Under the pieces are notes generated by a model that saw nothing but the letters and a program-made list of their open reading frames with translations, made no database searches and had not been told where the DNA came from. The position numbers and the translations under genes were made by a program. 42,772 nt of DNA from Phycisphaeraceae bacterium (GTDB lineage: Bacteria > Planctomycetota > Phycisphaerae > Phycisphaerales > Zrk34), in NCBI GenBank assembly GCA_028284925.1, contig JANQQT010000154.1, forward strand, positions 1 to 42,772, given 5' to 3'. Below, in pieces: positions 17,060-25,072 of the stretch (the first letter of the stretch is position 1; each line of letters begins with the position of its first letter).

Positions 17060-18637
17060 GTGAAAACTTCGCTCAATCGACAACTCATCTTCCCCTTCAC
17101 GATCATACTTGCGGTAGTCTTCCTTTTCGCGGCTTCCGTTCTTTCTCGCGCTGCGGAGGAAGTTGAAGCTGATGCGCAGCCCGTTGCCGCGGATACCACC
17201 CACAACTACAAAATCATGGTCCGGGCTGCCGCCGTCGCCAAGCTCAAACCCACCAAAAAAGGCCCCAAACCCTGGGATATCCTGAAAGGCAAACCCGATC
17301 CCTACGTCATCGTCGAAATCAACGGCAAAGTCGTCTACATCTCTGACGTCCAAAAGGACACCCGCGCCCCTGAATGGTTCACCGCCCCCGAGTATTGGAA
17401 AGCCACACCTTCCACTGCTGTTAAGATTCGTCTTCGCGATGGTGACCTGAAACGCGCGGCAGGCCCGGCCGCTGCGGGTTGGATTGCCCTTCACCCCGCC
17501 GTCCCCTATTGGGGCGCCAAACCCATCAACGATCGCATCCTTAAATCCGATACCGATGATGATATTGGCGAATGGTCCGGAACGCTTGCCGACCTGATCA
17601 AAGCAACCGGTGGCCCCAACAAACAGGCCGACATCCTCGCCAACCCCAATGGTCGCGCCCATCTCAAGAAAGGTGGCGCCCTCGACGGCCTCACCATCCG
17701 CCTCATTCAACGTCCCAAGGATTTCGATGTCAAAAAACCTCCCGCCGCATCTGCCTCACACCTCGGACTAACCGCGGCAACCATCGAACGCGTCCATCGT
17801 AAACTCAAAATCCCGTGGGACGTGGGTGTTAAAGGTGAGCAAACCATCCCCGATCCTTATTACCTCATTTATGTCAACGGTTCCCCCGTCATTGCCGGCG
17901 CCGTCAATGAAAACGCCTTCAAAGTCGCCTGGTCCCGTACGCTTCCCGCAGTCGATCTGCGCGATGAAGACCTTGTGACCATTCAGATTCTCGACACCGA
18001 TGTCGGTACCAAGCTCGCTGAAAAGGGCAGGCATGCCATCCTTTTCTCATGGAGCCTGTCCAACGACGCCAAGAAGAAACTCTTCGATCAACTCGCCAAA
18101 GCTTCCACCGATGATGAAATTTTCCGATGGTCAGGCACGTGGGCCAAGCTGAGAACAGGCGGCCCATCCATTTCGCTCGAAGGCCTCGCTAAACTTGGTC
18201 CGGTGAAGGTCAACCTCGGCCTCGCCGCGTTAACGCTTCGAACCAAGTCCGTCGATCTTGCCAAAGCTGAACCACGTAAAATTGAAATTGATACCGCCAC
18301 CGTATCCAAAAAAGCCCGTAACGGCCTCGCCTGGGATCTTGGCCGAAAGGGCGCTCCCGACCTTTTCATTCGATGCTACGTTGCAGACGCAGGCGGTGGC
18401 TGGGTCAAAATCGCGGAGTCGCCGGTACTCAAAAATCAGACCACCGCAACATTCTCCCTCAAGCTCAACCATCAGCGCCTTACCGTCGGTCGACGTGTCA
18501 AAGTTGTCGTCTACGACAAGGATCTTCGCAGTGATGATTACATCGACGCCGTCACGTTCGATATCCCCGAAGCCGAGGGCCAATTCACGGTCAGCTCGGG
18601 TTTCGTGCGTGCCCTCAAATTCACCGTCTCCAAATGA
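17060..18637 (+). CDS. exported protein with three C2-like repeats
   Basis: A 525-residue protein if translation starts at the GTG at 17060, which has GGAGAT nine bases upstream. The in-frame ATG at 17033 has no ribosome site. A single hydrophobic helix (FPFTIILAVVFLFAASVLS) acts as signal or anchor. Three homologous modules follow, each starting with a WD-(x)n-KGxPDPY-type loop: KPWDILKGKPDPYVIVEING, IPWDVGVKGEQTIPDPYYLI and LAWDLGRKGAPDLFIRCYV. Each reaches a second acidic loop after ~60 residues. In module 3 that loop is VYDKDLRSDDYIDAVTFDI, the classic C2 third Ca-binding loop. In modules 1 and 2 the same loop is split by an insertion and resumes as DTDDDIGEWSGTLADL and STDDEIFRWSGTWAKL. 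C2 domains bind Ca2+ and lipid in eukaryotes and are rare in exported bacterial proteins. The role here is unknown. Confidence 0.75.
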   Translation: MKTSLNRQLIFPFTIILAVVFLFAASVLSRAAEEVEADAQPVAADTTHNYKIMVRAAAVAKLKPTKKGPKPWDILKGKPDPYVIVEINGKVVYISDVQKDTRAPEWFTAPEYWKATPSTAVKIRLRDGDLKRAAGPAAAGWIALHPAVPYWGAKPINDRILKSDTDDDIGEWSGTLADLIKATGGPNKQADILANPNGRAHLKKGGALDGLTIRLIQRPKDFDVKKPPAASASHLGLTAATIERVHRKLKIPWDVGVKGEQTIPDPYYLIYVNGSPVIAGAVNENAFKVAWSRTLPAVDLRDEDLVTIQILDTDVGTKLAEKGRHAILFSWSLSNDAKKKLFDQLAKASTDDEIFRWSGTWAKLRTGGPSISLEGLAKLGPVKVNLGLAALTLRTKSVDLAKAEPRKIEIDTATVSKKARNGLAWDLGRKGAPDLFIRCYVADAGGGWVKIAESPVLKNQTTATFSLKLNHQRLTVGRRVKVVVYDKDLRSDDYIDAVTFDIPEAEGQFTVSSGFVRALKFTVSK

Positions 18638-18673
18638 CTCGTTTCGCCCCAAGTACTTCAATAAGTGACCGTG

Positions 18674-19489
18674 CTACTGCCGAATCCCCACGCCACGATT
18701 CAGCATGTGAAGTGCTGCGGAAAATAACACCACGATAAACAGCATAATCACTACGTAAGCCGTCACGATATTGATATCAATATACTTCTCATCCAATCGG
18801 CCTTTCAGAATCCCATATCTAAACGCATTGACCATATACACGATCGGATTCGCCCTCGACACATTCTGCCAGAACTCCGGTAGCAGGTTGATCGAATAGA
18901 ACACGCCACCCAGATACGTTAATGGCGTCAGTACAAACGTCGGTACTATCGAAACGTCATCAAACTTCGTCGCCAGCATGGCATTGATAAACCCGCCGAT
19001 CGTAAACAGCATCGATGTCAGCAGCGCGACCGATGCCGTGATCCAGATACTGCTTACCACGAGCCCTTCGGTAAAAAACAGGCTCACGATTAACACTGCC
19101 GCGCCTACCAGCAACGCCCGTACCATCCCGCCCGCCATATATCCCAACAGAATCACCGCATTGGACAACGGCGACACCAGCAACTCCTCCACATTCCTCT
19201 GAAACTTGGACCCGAAAAAAGATGATACGACATTAGCATACGAATTGCTGATCACCGCCATCATCACCAGCCCCGGCACGATAAACTCCATATACGATAT
19301 ATCACCCATCCCTCCCGCCTTATCAATTTTCGACCCCACAATGTTCCCGAAAATGATGTAATAAAGCGTCGTTGTAATCACCGGTGGCACCAGTGTCTGG
19401 GGCCAAATCCGCAACACACGCACCACCTCCTTGCGCGTCAACGTCTTTAACCCGATCCAGTTCTCCATCAATCGCGATTGATCAAGCAT
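18674..19489 (-). CDS. ABC-2 type transporter permease (YadH-like)
   Basis: A 271-residue membrane protein with six predicted helices and the ABC2_membrane layout. The N-terminal amphipathic helix (KTLTRKEVVRVLRIWPQTL) precedes TM1 (VPPVITTTLYYIIFG). The family motif FVLTPLTYLGGVFYSINLLPEFWQ lies before the last helix and is followed by NPIVYMVNAFRYGILKG. This is the YadH/DrrB/NodJ branch, usually exporters of lipids, polysaccharides or drugs. The frame is open upstream to 19567, but ATG at 19489 is preferred: GAGGTGGT lies directly before it, and it overlaps the end of the ATPase gene by eight bases, which implies translational coupling. Homodimerisation with two ATPase copies is expected. 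Confidence 0.92.
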   Translation of the reverse strand: MLDQSRLMENWIGLKTLTRKEVVRVLRIWPQTLVPPVITTTLYYIIFGNIVGSKIDKAGGMGDISYMEFIVPGLVMMAVISNSYANVVSSFFGSKFQRNVEELLVSPLSNAVILLGYMAGGMVRALLVGAAVLIVSLFFTEGLVVSSIWITASVALLTSMLFTIGGFINAMLATKFDDVSIVPTFVLTPLTYLGGVFYSINLLPEFWQNVSRANPIVYMVNAFRYGILKGRLDEKYIDINIVTAYVVIMLFIVVLFSAALHMLNRGVGIRQ

Positions 19490-20456
19490 GACCACCTCGC
19501 CTGGCCCCGTCCGGCCCGGTCGCGTTCTCGCTACTCTCCCCATCTCCATTCTGCACCATTTGGACAAATAGTTCTTCCAGACGATTCGCTTTGTTTCGCA
19601 TGCTCAGCACCTGGATATTCTGGTCAGACAGTGCTGAAAAGATTTCGTTAAGTGATTCACCCTTCGACACATCAACTTCAAGCATCATCGGGTCCGCCAG
19701 TCGCGTGTGATATGCTCCCAAATCCGGAACACTTTCCATGGGCGATGCGAGATCAAACACAAACGTCTCAATCTGCAATTTTGAAAGAAGATCCTTTGTA
19801 TCTGTATCTTCCACGATTCGACCATGATTGATGATCGCAATCCGCTTGCAAAGGCTCTCAGCTTCCTCCAGATAATGCGTCGTTAAGATCACCGTCGTCC
19901 CCGCCTCATTGAATTCCTGCATTAATGCCCAGGTCGATCGTCGGATCTCAATATCCACACCCGCCGTTGGCTCATCCAGAATCAGAAGCTTTGGCTCATG
20001 TACCATCGCCCGTGCAATCATCAGGCGTCGTTTCATACCTCCGGAGAGTTGTCGCGACATCGTGTCCCGCTTATCCCACAGCTCCAGCTTTTTCAGGTAA
20101 TGCTCGCTTCGCTGGCGCGCCAATCGCCGGGGTAATCCGTAAAACCCCGCTTGCTGATCCAGAATCTGTCGAACCCCCTCAAACTGATTGAAATTAAACT
20201 CTTGCGGCACCAGTCCCAGATAGCGTTTCGCTCCCGCAACATCCTCATCCGTGTCAACGCCAAACACACGTACCGTGCCGGCTGACTTATTCACCAGCGA
20301 CATCACGATGCCAATGGCGGTCGACTTTCCGGCGCCGTTCGGTCCCAACAGTCCGAAAAACTCACCAGCCTCCACATTCAGATCGATACCTTTCAGAGCC
20401 TCCGTCCCGTTTCGATAGGTCTTGGTCAGATTTTCGATTTCAAGCGCACGTGTCAT
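19482..20456 (-). CDS. ABC transporter ATP-binding protein (YadG-like)
   Basis: A 324-residue ATPase subunit. Walker A is GPNGAGKST near residue 40, the signature is LSGGMKRRL near 140, Walker B is LLILDEPTAGVD near 158 and the H-loop His lies in ILTTHYLEEAE. The last ~100 residues form the regulatory C-terminal extension seen in YadG/DrrA/NodI-type exporters (ALSDQNIQVLSMRNKANRLEELFVQM). It is upstream of and overlaps the permease by eight bases, forming a two-gene exporter operon. The ATG at 20456 has only a weak ribosome site, and a palindrome covers the region just before it. The substrate cannot be read from sequence. Confidence 0.95.
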   Translation of the reverse strand: MTRALEIENLTKTYRNGTEALKGIDLNVEAGEFFGLLGPNGAGKSTAIGIVMSLVNKSAGTVRVFGVDTDEDVAGAKRYLGLVPQEFNFNQFEGVRQILDQQAGFYGLPRRLARQRSEHYLKKLELWDKRDTMSRQLSGGMKRRLMIARAMVHEPKLLILDEPTAGVDIEIRRSTWALMQEFNEAGTTVILTTHYLEEAESLCKRIAIINHGRIVEDTDTKDLLSKLQIETFVFDLASPMESVPDLGAYHTRLADPMMLEVDVSKGESLNEIFSALSDQNIQVLSMRNKANRLEELFVQMVQNGDGESSENATGPDGARRGGHA

Positions 20457-20464
20457 GAGTTCTT

Positions 20465-20480
20465 ACAGATGCCTATCTGT
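20465..20480. promoter_or_regulatory. palindrome in front of the ABC exporter operon
   Basis: ACAGAT-GCCT-ATCTGT is a perfect 6+4+6 inverted repeat beginning nine bases before the ATPase start codon. It could be an operator for a dimeric repressor that also blocks the ribosome site, or an RNA hairpin. Confidence 0.4.
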
Positions 20481-20569
20481 CATTAAGGTTACAGTTTTCG
20501 GACGAGGTCGATTATAGCGGAGCCTGTTTATGCGTCTCACATGCCTGTTAATTCGTCGCCAATCTTGAA

Positions 20570-21217
20570 TTACCCCCATTGAAGCCCGTGATCCTTGACA
20601 TACTGTTTCCAGTTCTGTCTCAAATGCCAGAACGAATCAAAATCGGGCTGTTGTAAATAAGGGTTATCACGACGTTGCTCGCCAATCGTCGATACCGGCT
20701 TGGCTCCATAGTCATGTCCCACATATAGCTCCAGCCCATCGTCCAGCTTCATCAGGATGCTGTGCAGATTGTTGTAATGGAGGCGTGCCTGCTCCTCGCT
20801 ACGCGTAATTCCTACACCGCCGATGAAAATTTCATCACCGGCGATCACCTTTTCCTCGTTAATGACCAGCAAAACAGAGTCGGCGCAATGTCCCGGGCAG
20901 AACACAATGCGTATCTTCACCGAGCCGATTGAGACCGTATCACCATCTTCAAGGGGCATATCAACGCCTGGTACGGTCTTGTAGGCCGCGAATTTCGCGC
21001 CGGTTGCGCCTTTGACGACATCGACGCCCGCGACGTGGTCGTAATGCGAGTGTGTCGCGAGAATGTACGGACAGGTCGTCCCAAGCTCTTTGAGCCGATT
21101 CATGACCGTCCCGGGGTCGCATCCGGGATCGACCACCGCGACTTCGTTGGTTGCCTTATCGCCCACGAGGTAGGCAAAATTCTTGTCGCCGCCGATCGCC
21201 AATTGCTCGAAAATCAT
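20570..21217 (-). CDS. MBL-fold metallo-hydrolase (glyoxalase II-like)
   Basis: A 215-residue metallo-beta-lactamase-fold hydrolase. The metal-binding THSHYDHVAG motif lies near residues 54-63. A further His lies in FCPGHCADS (~110) and the bridging Asp in VIAGDEIFIG (~130). The C-terminal part has LYVGHDYGAKPVSTIGEQRRDNPYL, whose His and Asn-Pro elements are typical of hydroxyacylglutathione hydrolase relatives. It lacks the full glutathione-binding domain, so the true substrate thioester is not certain. The frame is open upstream to 21703, but ATG at 21217 is preferred: AAGGAA lies seven bases upstream, the fold starts right after it, and the upstream part is not protein-like. The gene is divergent from the FG-GAP gene. 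Confidence 0.88.
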   Translation of the reverse strand: MIFEQLAIGGDKNFAYLVGDKATNEVAVVDPGCDPGTVMNRLKELGTTCPYILATHSHYDHVAGVDVVKGATGAKFAAYKTVPGVDMPLEDGDTVSIGSVKIRIVFCPGHCADSVLLVINEEKVIAGDEIFIGGVGITRSEEQARLHYNNLHSILMKLDDGLELYVGHDYGAKPVSTIGEQRRDNPYLQQPDFDSFWHLRQNWKQYVKDHGLQWG

Positions 21218-21348
21218 GATGTATTCCTTGGGGCTGCTGAGGTCGAGTGATTCCGTGCATGGATGATAGCCGTAATGGTGTATCTTTGCAGATTTGGATT
21301 GCAAGGCTGAAAAAGCGCCGGAGTCGCATCGCCGATCTATACAGGATT

Positions 21349-21357
21349 TGATACAAT
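21349..21357 (+). promoter_or_regulatory. extended -10 promoter element of the FG-GAP gene
   Basis: TG-A-TACAAT has the extended -10 form. The predicted transcript start is near 21364, leaving a short leader that contains AAGGAGG. No convincing -35 hexamer is seen, as expected for an extended -10 promoter. Confidence 0.5.
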
Positions 21358-21386
21358 CGCGGCATTCAAGCAAAAAGGAGGCTTGC

Positions 21387-22613
21387 ATGTTCCGACAATT
21401 TGCCATCCCGGCGTTGATGTTAATGCTTGTAATTACGAGTGTTACGTTCGCGGCAGATATTCCCGAACCCCAATTCAAACCCCAGACGATCGATCCCCGG
21501 ATCAAAATCGGATATGGCTGCGCCATCGGTGATGTCGATGGCGATGGCAAGGCTGACATTCTTCTTGCCGACCAGAAACAGTTTGCCTGGTATAAAAACC
21601 CCGGCAAGGCGGGGGCGGGATGGAAAAAGTATGTGATGGTTGAAAATCTGACGTCGCGGGACAACGTCTGTATCGCCGCGCGGGATATCAACGGCGATGG
21701 CAAGGTCGAAGTTGCCGTCGGAGCACAATGGAACCCCGGGGAGACGAATGATCGTAAGAAATCCGGTTCGGTTCACTATCTGAAACGGCCCGCGGACCCA
21801 ACGCAAAAGTGGACACCCATCAAATTGCCCCACGACCCCACGGTTCATCGCATGCACTGGGTCAAGGCAGGCCAAAACAACTTTCACCTGCTCGTATTAC
21901 CGCTTCACGGGGTGGGAAACAGAGGCGGCGCGGGCAAGAGCGTGCGTATTGGCGTACATATACCCCCTAAGACGGCCGGCGGGAAATGGGGACACAGCCA
22001 AATTGATACCGGTATGCACGCCACGCATAATTTCGATGTGATGGTCATCCCGACGCCTGATGGCAAAGCGGCTGAGGGTGTTTTGGTTGCGGGAAAAGAA
22101 GGATTGAGAGGCGCACTGTTTGAGAACGGTGGTTGGCAAAAGGGATTGCGTCCGAACAAGATGTTTACGGATGCTTCGGGTGAGGTGAGGGCGGGTTCGC
22201 TTGATCCTTCCGGGCGTATGTACGTCGCCGCGATCCAGCCCATGCACGGGAGCAATGTTGTGGTATATCATGGCAGGAATGAGGCCAGGAAGGTCGTTTT
22301 GGATAGCAGTTACAGGCACGGTCATGCGTTGCAGTGCCGCGATTTTCTGGGTTTGGGGCGTCCGCAGGTTGTGGCGGGGTGGCGATTTCCCAATTCGGAC
22401 AAGCGAGTCGGTATCAGAATGTACGTGCCGACGAACCGCAAGGCATCGAAATGGAAGACGATCATCATTGATGACAACAATATGGCGTGTGAGGATTTGC
22501 AATCGGCGGATTTGGATGGGGACGGGCGTCGTGATCTGATCGCGGCGGGGCGGGCGACGAATAACCTGGTCATCTACTGGAATAAGACGAAAATCAAACG
22601 CAAGTTGAAGTAA
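21387..22613 (+). CDS. exported FG-GAP/VCBS beta-propeller protein
   Basis: A 408-residue secreted protein. A signal peptide (MFRQFAIPALMLMLVITSVTFA) is followed by a propeller built of FG-GAP/VCBS blades with Ca-binding DxDGDG loops: IGDVDGDGKADILLA (~45-60), ARDINGDGKVEVAVG (~97-112) and SADLDGDGRRDLIAAG (~370-386). In planctomycetes such proteins are exported and often tied to glycan or adhesion roles. No catalytic residue can be assigned. The ATG at 21387 follows AAGGAGG with ideal spacing. The frame is also open from 21294, but that extension lacks a signal peptide. ComF-type PRTase follows 22 bases later, so cotranscription is likely. Confidence 0.85.
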   Translation: MFRQFAIPALMLMLVITSVTFAADIPEPQFKPQTIDPRIKIGYGCAIGDVDGDGKADILLADQKQFAWYKNPGKAGAGWKKYVMVENLTSRDNVCIAARDINGDGKVEVAVGAQWNPGETNDRKKSGSVHYLKRPADPTQKWTPIKLPHDPTVHRMHWVKAGQNNFHLLVLPLHGVGNRGGAGKSVRIGVHIPPKTAGGKWGHSQIDTGMHATHNFDVMVIPTPDGKAAEGVLVAGKEGLRGALFENGGWQKGLRPNKMFTDASGEVRAGSLDPSGRMYVAAIQPMHGSNVVVYHGRNEARKVVLDSSYRHGHALQCRDFLGLGRPQVVAGWRFPNSDKRVGIRMYVPTNRKASKWKTIIIDDNNMACEDLQSADLDGDGRRDLIAAGRATNNLVIYWNKTKIKRKLK

Positions 22614-22635
22614 GTTTGATATGGGGTTCGTGTAA

Positions 22636-23364
22636 ATGGTTGGCAGGTCAATATTTACGCGGCTCGGTCGGTTGGTGGATGCTGTGGTTCCGCCAACGAT
22701 GTTGATCGTGGATGAGGAAGCGGTACGGACTGGCTGGCGGGCGGATGAAGCGGGTGAATATTGCGCAAGGTGTGGTGTGACAGGGGTTTACGCGGCGTTG
22801 ACGGTGACGGGATGCGCGCATTGCCGATCGGAACGCGTACCCTGGCATGGGGTGTGGCGGTTGGGGGCGTATGAGGATGGTCTGAGGGACTGGATTTTGC
22901 AATTCAAATTTCAGCGGGGATGGGCGTGGGCGGACTGGTTTGGGAGGCGGTTGGCGGAACAGACACCAGATTTTGAGAATGCGGTGGTGACACCCGTCCC
23001 ACTGCATTGGCGACGACGATTGAGAAGAGGTTATGACCAGTCGTGGCTGACGGCGCGGGCGTTTGCTCAGCAGAAGGGATTGAAGGCGACGAAGTTGTTG
23101 AGGCGTGTGCGGCATACCAGGCCCCAATCGTCGATATCATCGCCTCATGAACGAAGGCAGAACGTGCATCGGGCGTTTCGAGGGAAGAATGTGGACCTTA
23201 AGGGTATGACGGTGTGGCTGATTGATGATGTGAAGACGACGGGCCAGACAGCGCGGATGTGCGTACGGGCATTGCGAATGATGGGGGCGGAACGTGTAAA
23301 TCTGGTGGTGACGGCGGTGACGAATCCGAGTGACGTGCTGACGGTGAAGTCGAAATCGGGTTGA
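22636..23364 (+). CDS. ComF-family phosphoribosyltransferase-like protein
   Basis: A 242-residue ComF/GntX-type protein. The N-terminal zinc ribbon has Cys43-x2-Cys46 and Cys60-x2-Cys63. A linker with WHGVWRLGAYEDGLRDWILQFKF follows, where the family's 'Y-x-G-x-x-x-x-x-I-x-x-x-K' pattern is clear. The type I phosphoribosyltransferase domain has VTPVPLHWRRRLRRGYDQS and the PRPP loop VWLIDDVKTTGQTA (~194-207). ComF proteins take part in natural DNA uptake in competent bacteria, but the family is also widespread in non-competent ones. No other competence gene is in the window. The start ATG at 22636 is 22 bases past the FG-GAP gene. Confidence 0.92.
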   Translation: MVGRSIFTRLGRLVDAVVPPTMLIVDEEAVRTGWRADEAGEYCARCGVTGVYAALTVTGCAHCRSERVPWHGVWRLGAYEDGLRDWILQFKFQRGWAWADWFGRRLAEQTPDFENAVVTPVPLHWRRRLRRGYDQSWLTARAFAQQKGLKATKLLRRVRHTRPQSSISSPHERRQNVHRAFRGKNVDLKGMTVWLIDDVKTTGQTARMCVRALRMMGAERVNLVVTAVTNPSDVLTVKSKSG

Positions 23365-23407
23365 TTGTATTGAATTGGGGATTTTGTGGAGGGAGAGGGG
23401 ATGGAGG

Positions 23408-23416
23408 TGGTATGAT
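23408..23416 (+). promoter_or_regulatory. candidate extended -10 promoter of the DUF1080 gene
   Basis: TG-G-TATGAT has extended -10 form and lies about 104 bases before the start codon. The -35 region is not recognisable, and the nearest TTGTGG is 21 bases away. Confidence 0.35.
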
Positions 23417-23519
23417 ATCGCCCTCCGTTTTCCCATTGTGGGGCGAAATGTGTCGGGCGAAACAGTCCACCGGATGAAAACAGGCTTTTTGGCAAAGAAA
23501 ACGCGAATTGGAGCGTAAA

Positions 23520-24878
23520 ATGACAAGTGTTAGACGAATGACCGGGTTGGTAGTGGTTGCGGTGATGATGGTGGTGGGCAGCGGGGTGCAGGCCGCTCAT
23601 CACAAGCTGAACAAGCCACCGAAGGGGTTTACGGCGATATTCAATGGCAAGGATCTGTCCGGCTGGTGGGGCGCGGGGACGGAAGACCCCCGGAAATATA
23701 TGGCCTTGTCGCCGGAGAAGTTTGCGGCGAAAAAGGCAAAGAGCCTAGGGAACGTGAAGAAGCACTGGCGGGTTGAGAAGGGCGAATTGGTCAATGACGG
23801 CAAAGGGTTGTACCTGACGACTGAGAAGAATTACGGCGATTTTGAGCTGTTAATCGATTATAGGACGGTTGCGAAAGCGGATAGCGGGATTTACCTGAGG
23901 GGGGTGCCGCAGGTGCAGATTTGGGATACGACCAAGGCGGGCGGCAAGTGGAAGATTGGGGCGGATAAGGGGTCGGGAGGGTTGTGGAACAACAGCAAGG
24001 GGGCGGCGGGTAAAGACCCGTTGGTGCTGGCGGACAAGCCTTTTGGGCAGTGGAACAGGTTTCGGATCGTGATGGTAGGTGAGCGGGTGACGATTTACCT
24101 GAATGGAAAGCTGGTTGTGAACCATGCGCGGCTGGAGAATTACTTTAAGCGGACGTTGCCGGTGTTGGCGAAGGCGCCGATCCAGTTGCAGACGCATGGT
24201 GGTGAGATTCGCTGGCGGAACGTGTTTTTGCGGGAAATCGGGTCGGAAGAGGCGAATAACATCCTGCGTCAGGGTGGGATTGCGAACGCTGAGGGCGGGG
24301 CGGGGAAGGGATTTAAGTCGATATTCAATGGTAAGGATATGGCGGGCTGGGCGGGGCCTGTGGACAATTACCAGGTGGTGGACGGGACGATTCAGTGCAA
24401 ACCGAGGAAGGGCGGGACGATTTATACGAAGGAGAGTTATGGTGATTTTGCAGTAAAACTGGAGTTTAAGCTGCCTAAGGGGGGTAATAACGGGCTGGCG
24501 ATTCGGTACCCGGGTGGTGGGGATACGGCGTATGTGGGGATGTGCGAGTTGCAGGTGTTGGATAATACGGCGAAGGGGTATGCGAAGCTGGATCCGCGGC
24601 AGTATCACGGGTCGGCGTATGGTCAGGCGGCGGCGCATCGGGGGTATCTGCGGCCGGTTGGTGAGTGGAATTACCAGGAAGTGACGGTTGTGGGGACGAC
24701 AATCAAGGTGGAATTGAATGGGACGGTGATTTTAAATACTGATCTGGCCAAGATTAAGAAGTTTATGTACCCGGAGAAGAAGTTTAAGGGTCGGTTGAAG
24801 AAGGAGGGGCACTTCGGGTTTGCGGGGCACGGGAGTGCGGTGCAGTTCAGGCAGGTGTACCTGAAGAAGATCAAATGA
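23520..24878 (+). CDS. exported tandem DUF1080 protein (3-keto-disaccharide hydrolase-like)
   Basis: A 452-residue secreted protein with two DUF1080 jelly-roll domains. After the signal peptide (TGLVVVAVMMVVGSGVQAA), domain 1 (about 30-245) begins GFTAIFNGKDLSGWWG and carries GDFELLIDYRTVAKADSGIYLRG. Domain 2 (about 260-452) begins GFKSIFNGKDMAGWAG, with GDFAVKLEFKLPKGGNNGLAIR. In both, the 'F-N-G-K-D-L/M-x-G-W' opening and the Gly-rich 'NG-ISLR'-type strand are conserved. DUF1080 members are abundant in planctomycetes and some hydrolyse 3-keto-glycosides, though many are only predicted. The start is ATG at 23520, with GGAG seven bases upstream. Codon third positions are almost all G or T, in line with the local strand skew. 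Confidence 0.9.
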   Translation: MTSVRRMTGLVVVAVMMVVGSGVQAAHHKLNKPPKGFTAIFNGKDLSGWWGAGTEDPRKYMALSPEKFAAKKAKSLGNVKKHWRVEKGELVNDGKGLYLTTEKNYGDFELLIDYRTVAKADSGIYLRGVPQVQIWDTTKAGGKWKIGADKGSGGLWNNSKGAAGKDPLVLADKPFGQWNRFRIVMVGERVTIYLNGKLVVNHARLENYFKRTLPVLAKAPIQLQTHGGEIRWRNVFLREIGSEEANNILRQGGIANAEGGAGKGFKSIFNGKDMAGWAGPVDNYQVVDGTIQCKPRKGGTIYTKESYGDFAVKLEFKLPKGGNNGLAIRYPGGGDTAYVGMCELQVLDNTAKGYAKLDPRQYHGSAYGQAAAHRGYLRPVGEWNYQEVTVVGTTIKVELNGTVILNTDLAKIKKFMYPEKKFKGRLKKEGHFGFAGHGSAVQFRQVYLKKIK

Positions 24879-25026
24879 CCCCCGGAAGTTTGGGTTGGAA
24901 TTTTAATGAGACGCGGAAGGGAGTTTGCACGGAATGTGCGCGTGGGGTCGGTGTGCGCAAAATTGAAGGTGGGTTGAGTTTTTTTACGTGTTTTTGGGGG
25001 TCGAAACGATGGGAAGCGGGAAAAAT

Positions 25027-25072
25027 GGGGTGGTTTTGGGGTGGAAATGGGGCGAAAGTGTGTTTTTTGGGG
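25027..25072 (+). other. potential G-quadruplex forming sequence
   Basis: GGGG runs at 25027, 25038, 25049 and 25069 have loops of 7, 7 and 16 bases. The first three are set 11 bases apart in a GGGGTGGWWWT pattern. More G-runs of three to five flank it (24996, 25011, 25018, 25080). The structure would form on the plus strand or its transcript. Confidence 0.5.

Larger units (their letters stand above)
20457..21386. other. zone of the GC-skew reversal
   Basis: Left of this zone the plus strand is C-rich: by hand count 20221-20280 has G 11, C 24, and 17701-17760 has G 8, C 23. To its right it is G-rich: 21901-21960 has G 25, C 13, and 25021-25080 has G 26, C 1. The zone includes intergenic 20457-20569, the metallo-hydrolase gene (itself nearly balanced) and intergenic 21218-21386. 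A switch of this sign marks replication origins in most bacteria. No exact TTATCCACA-type DnaA box and no dnaA/dnaN/parAB gene is visible, so this is a compositional observation only. Confidence 0.5.

Noticed and set aside
20457-21386. Clustered DnaA boxes at the skew switch.
   Set aside because: No exact TTATCCACA or TTATNCACA word was seen; the nearest (CTTATCCCACAG at about 20070) has an extra base.
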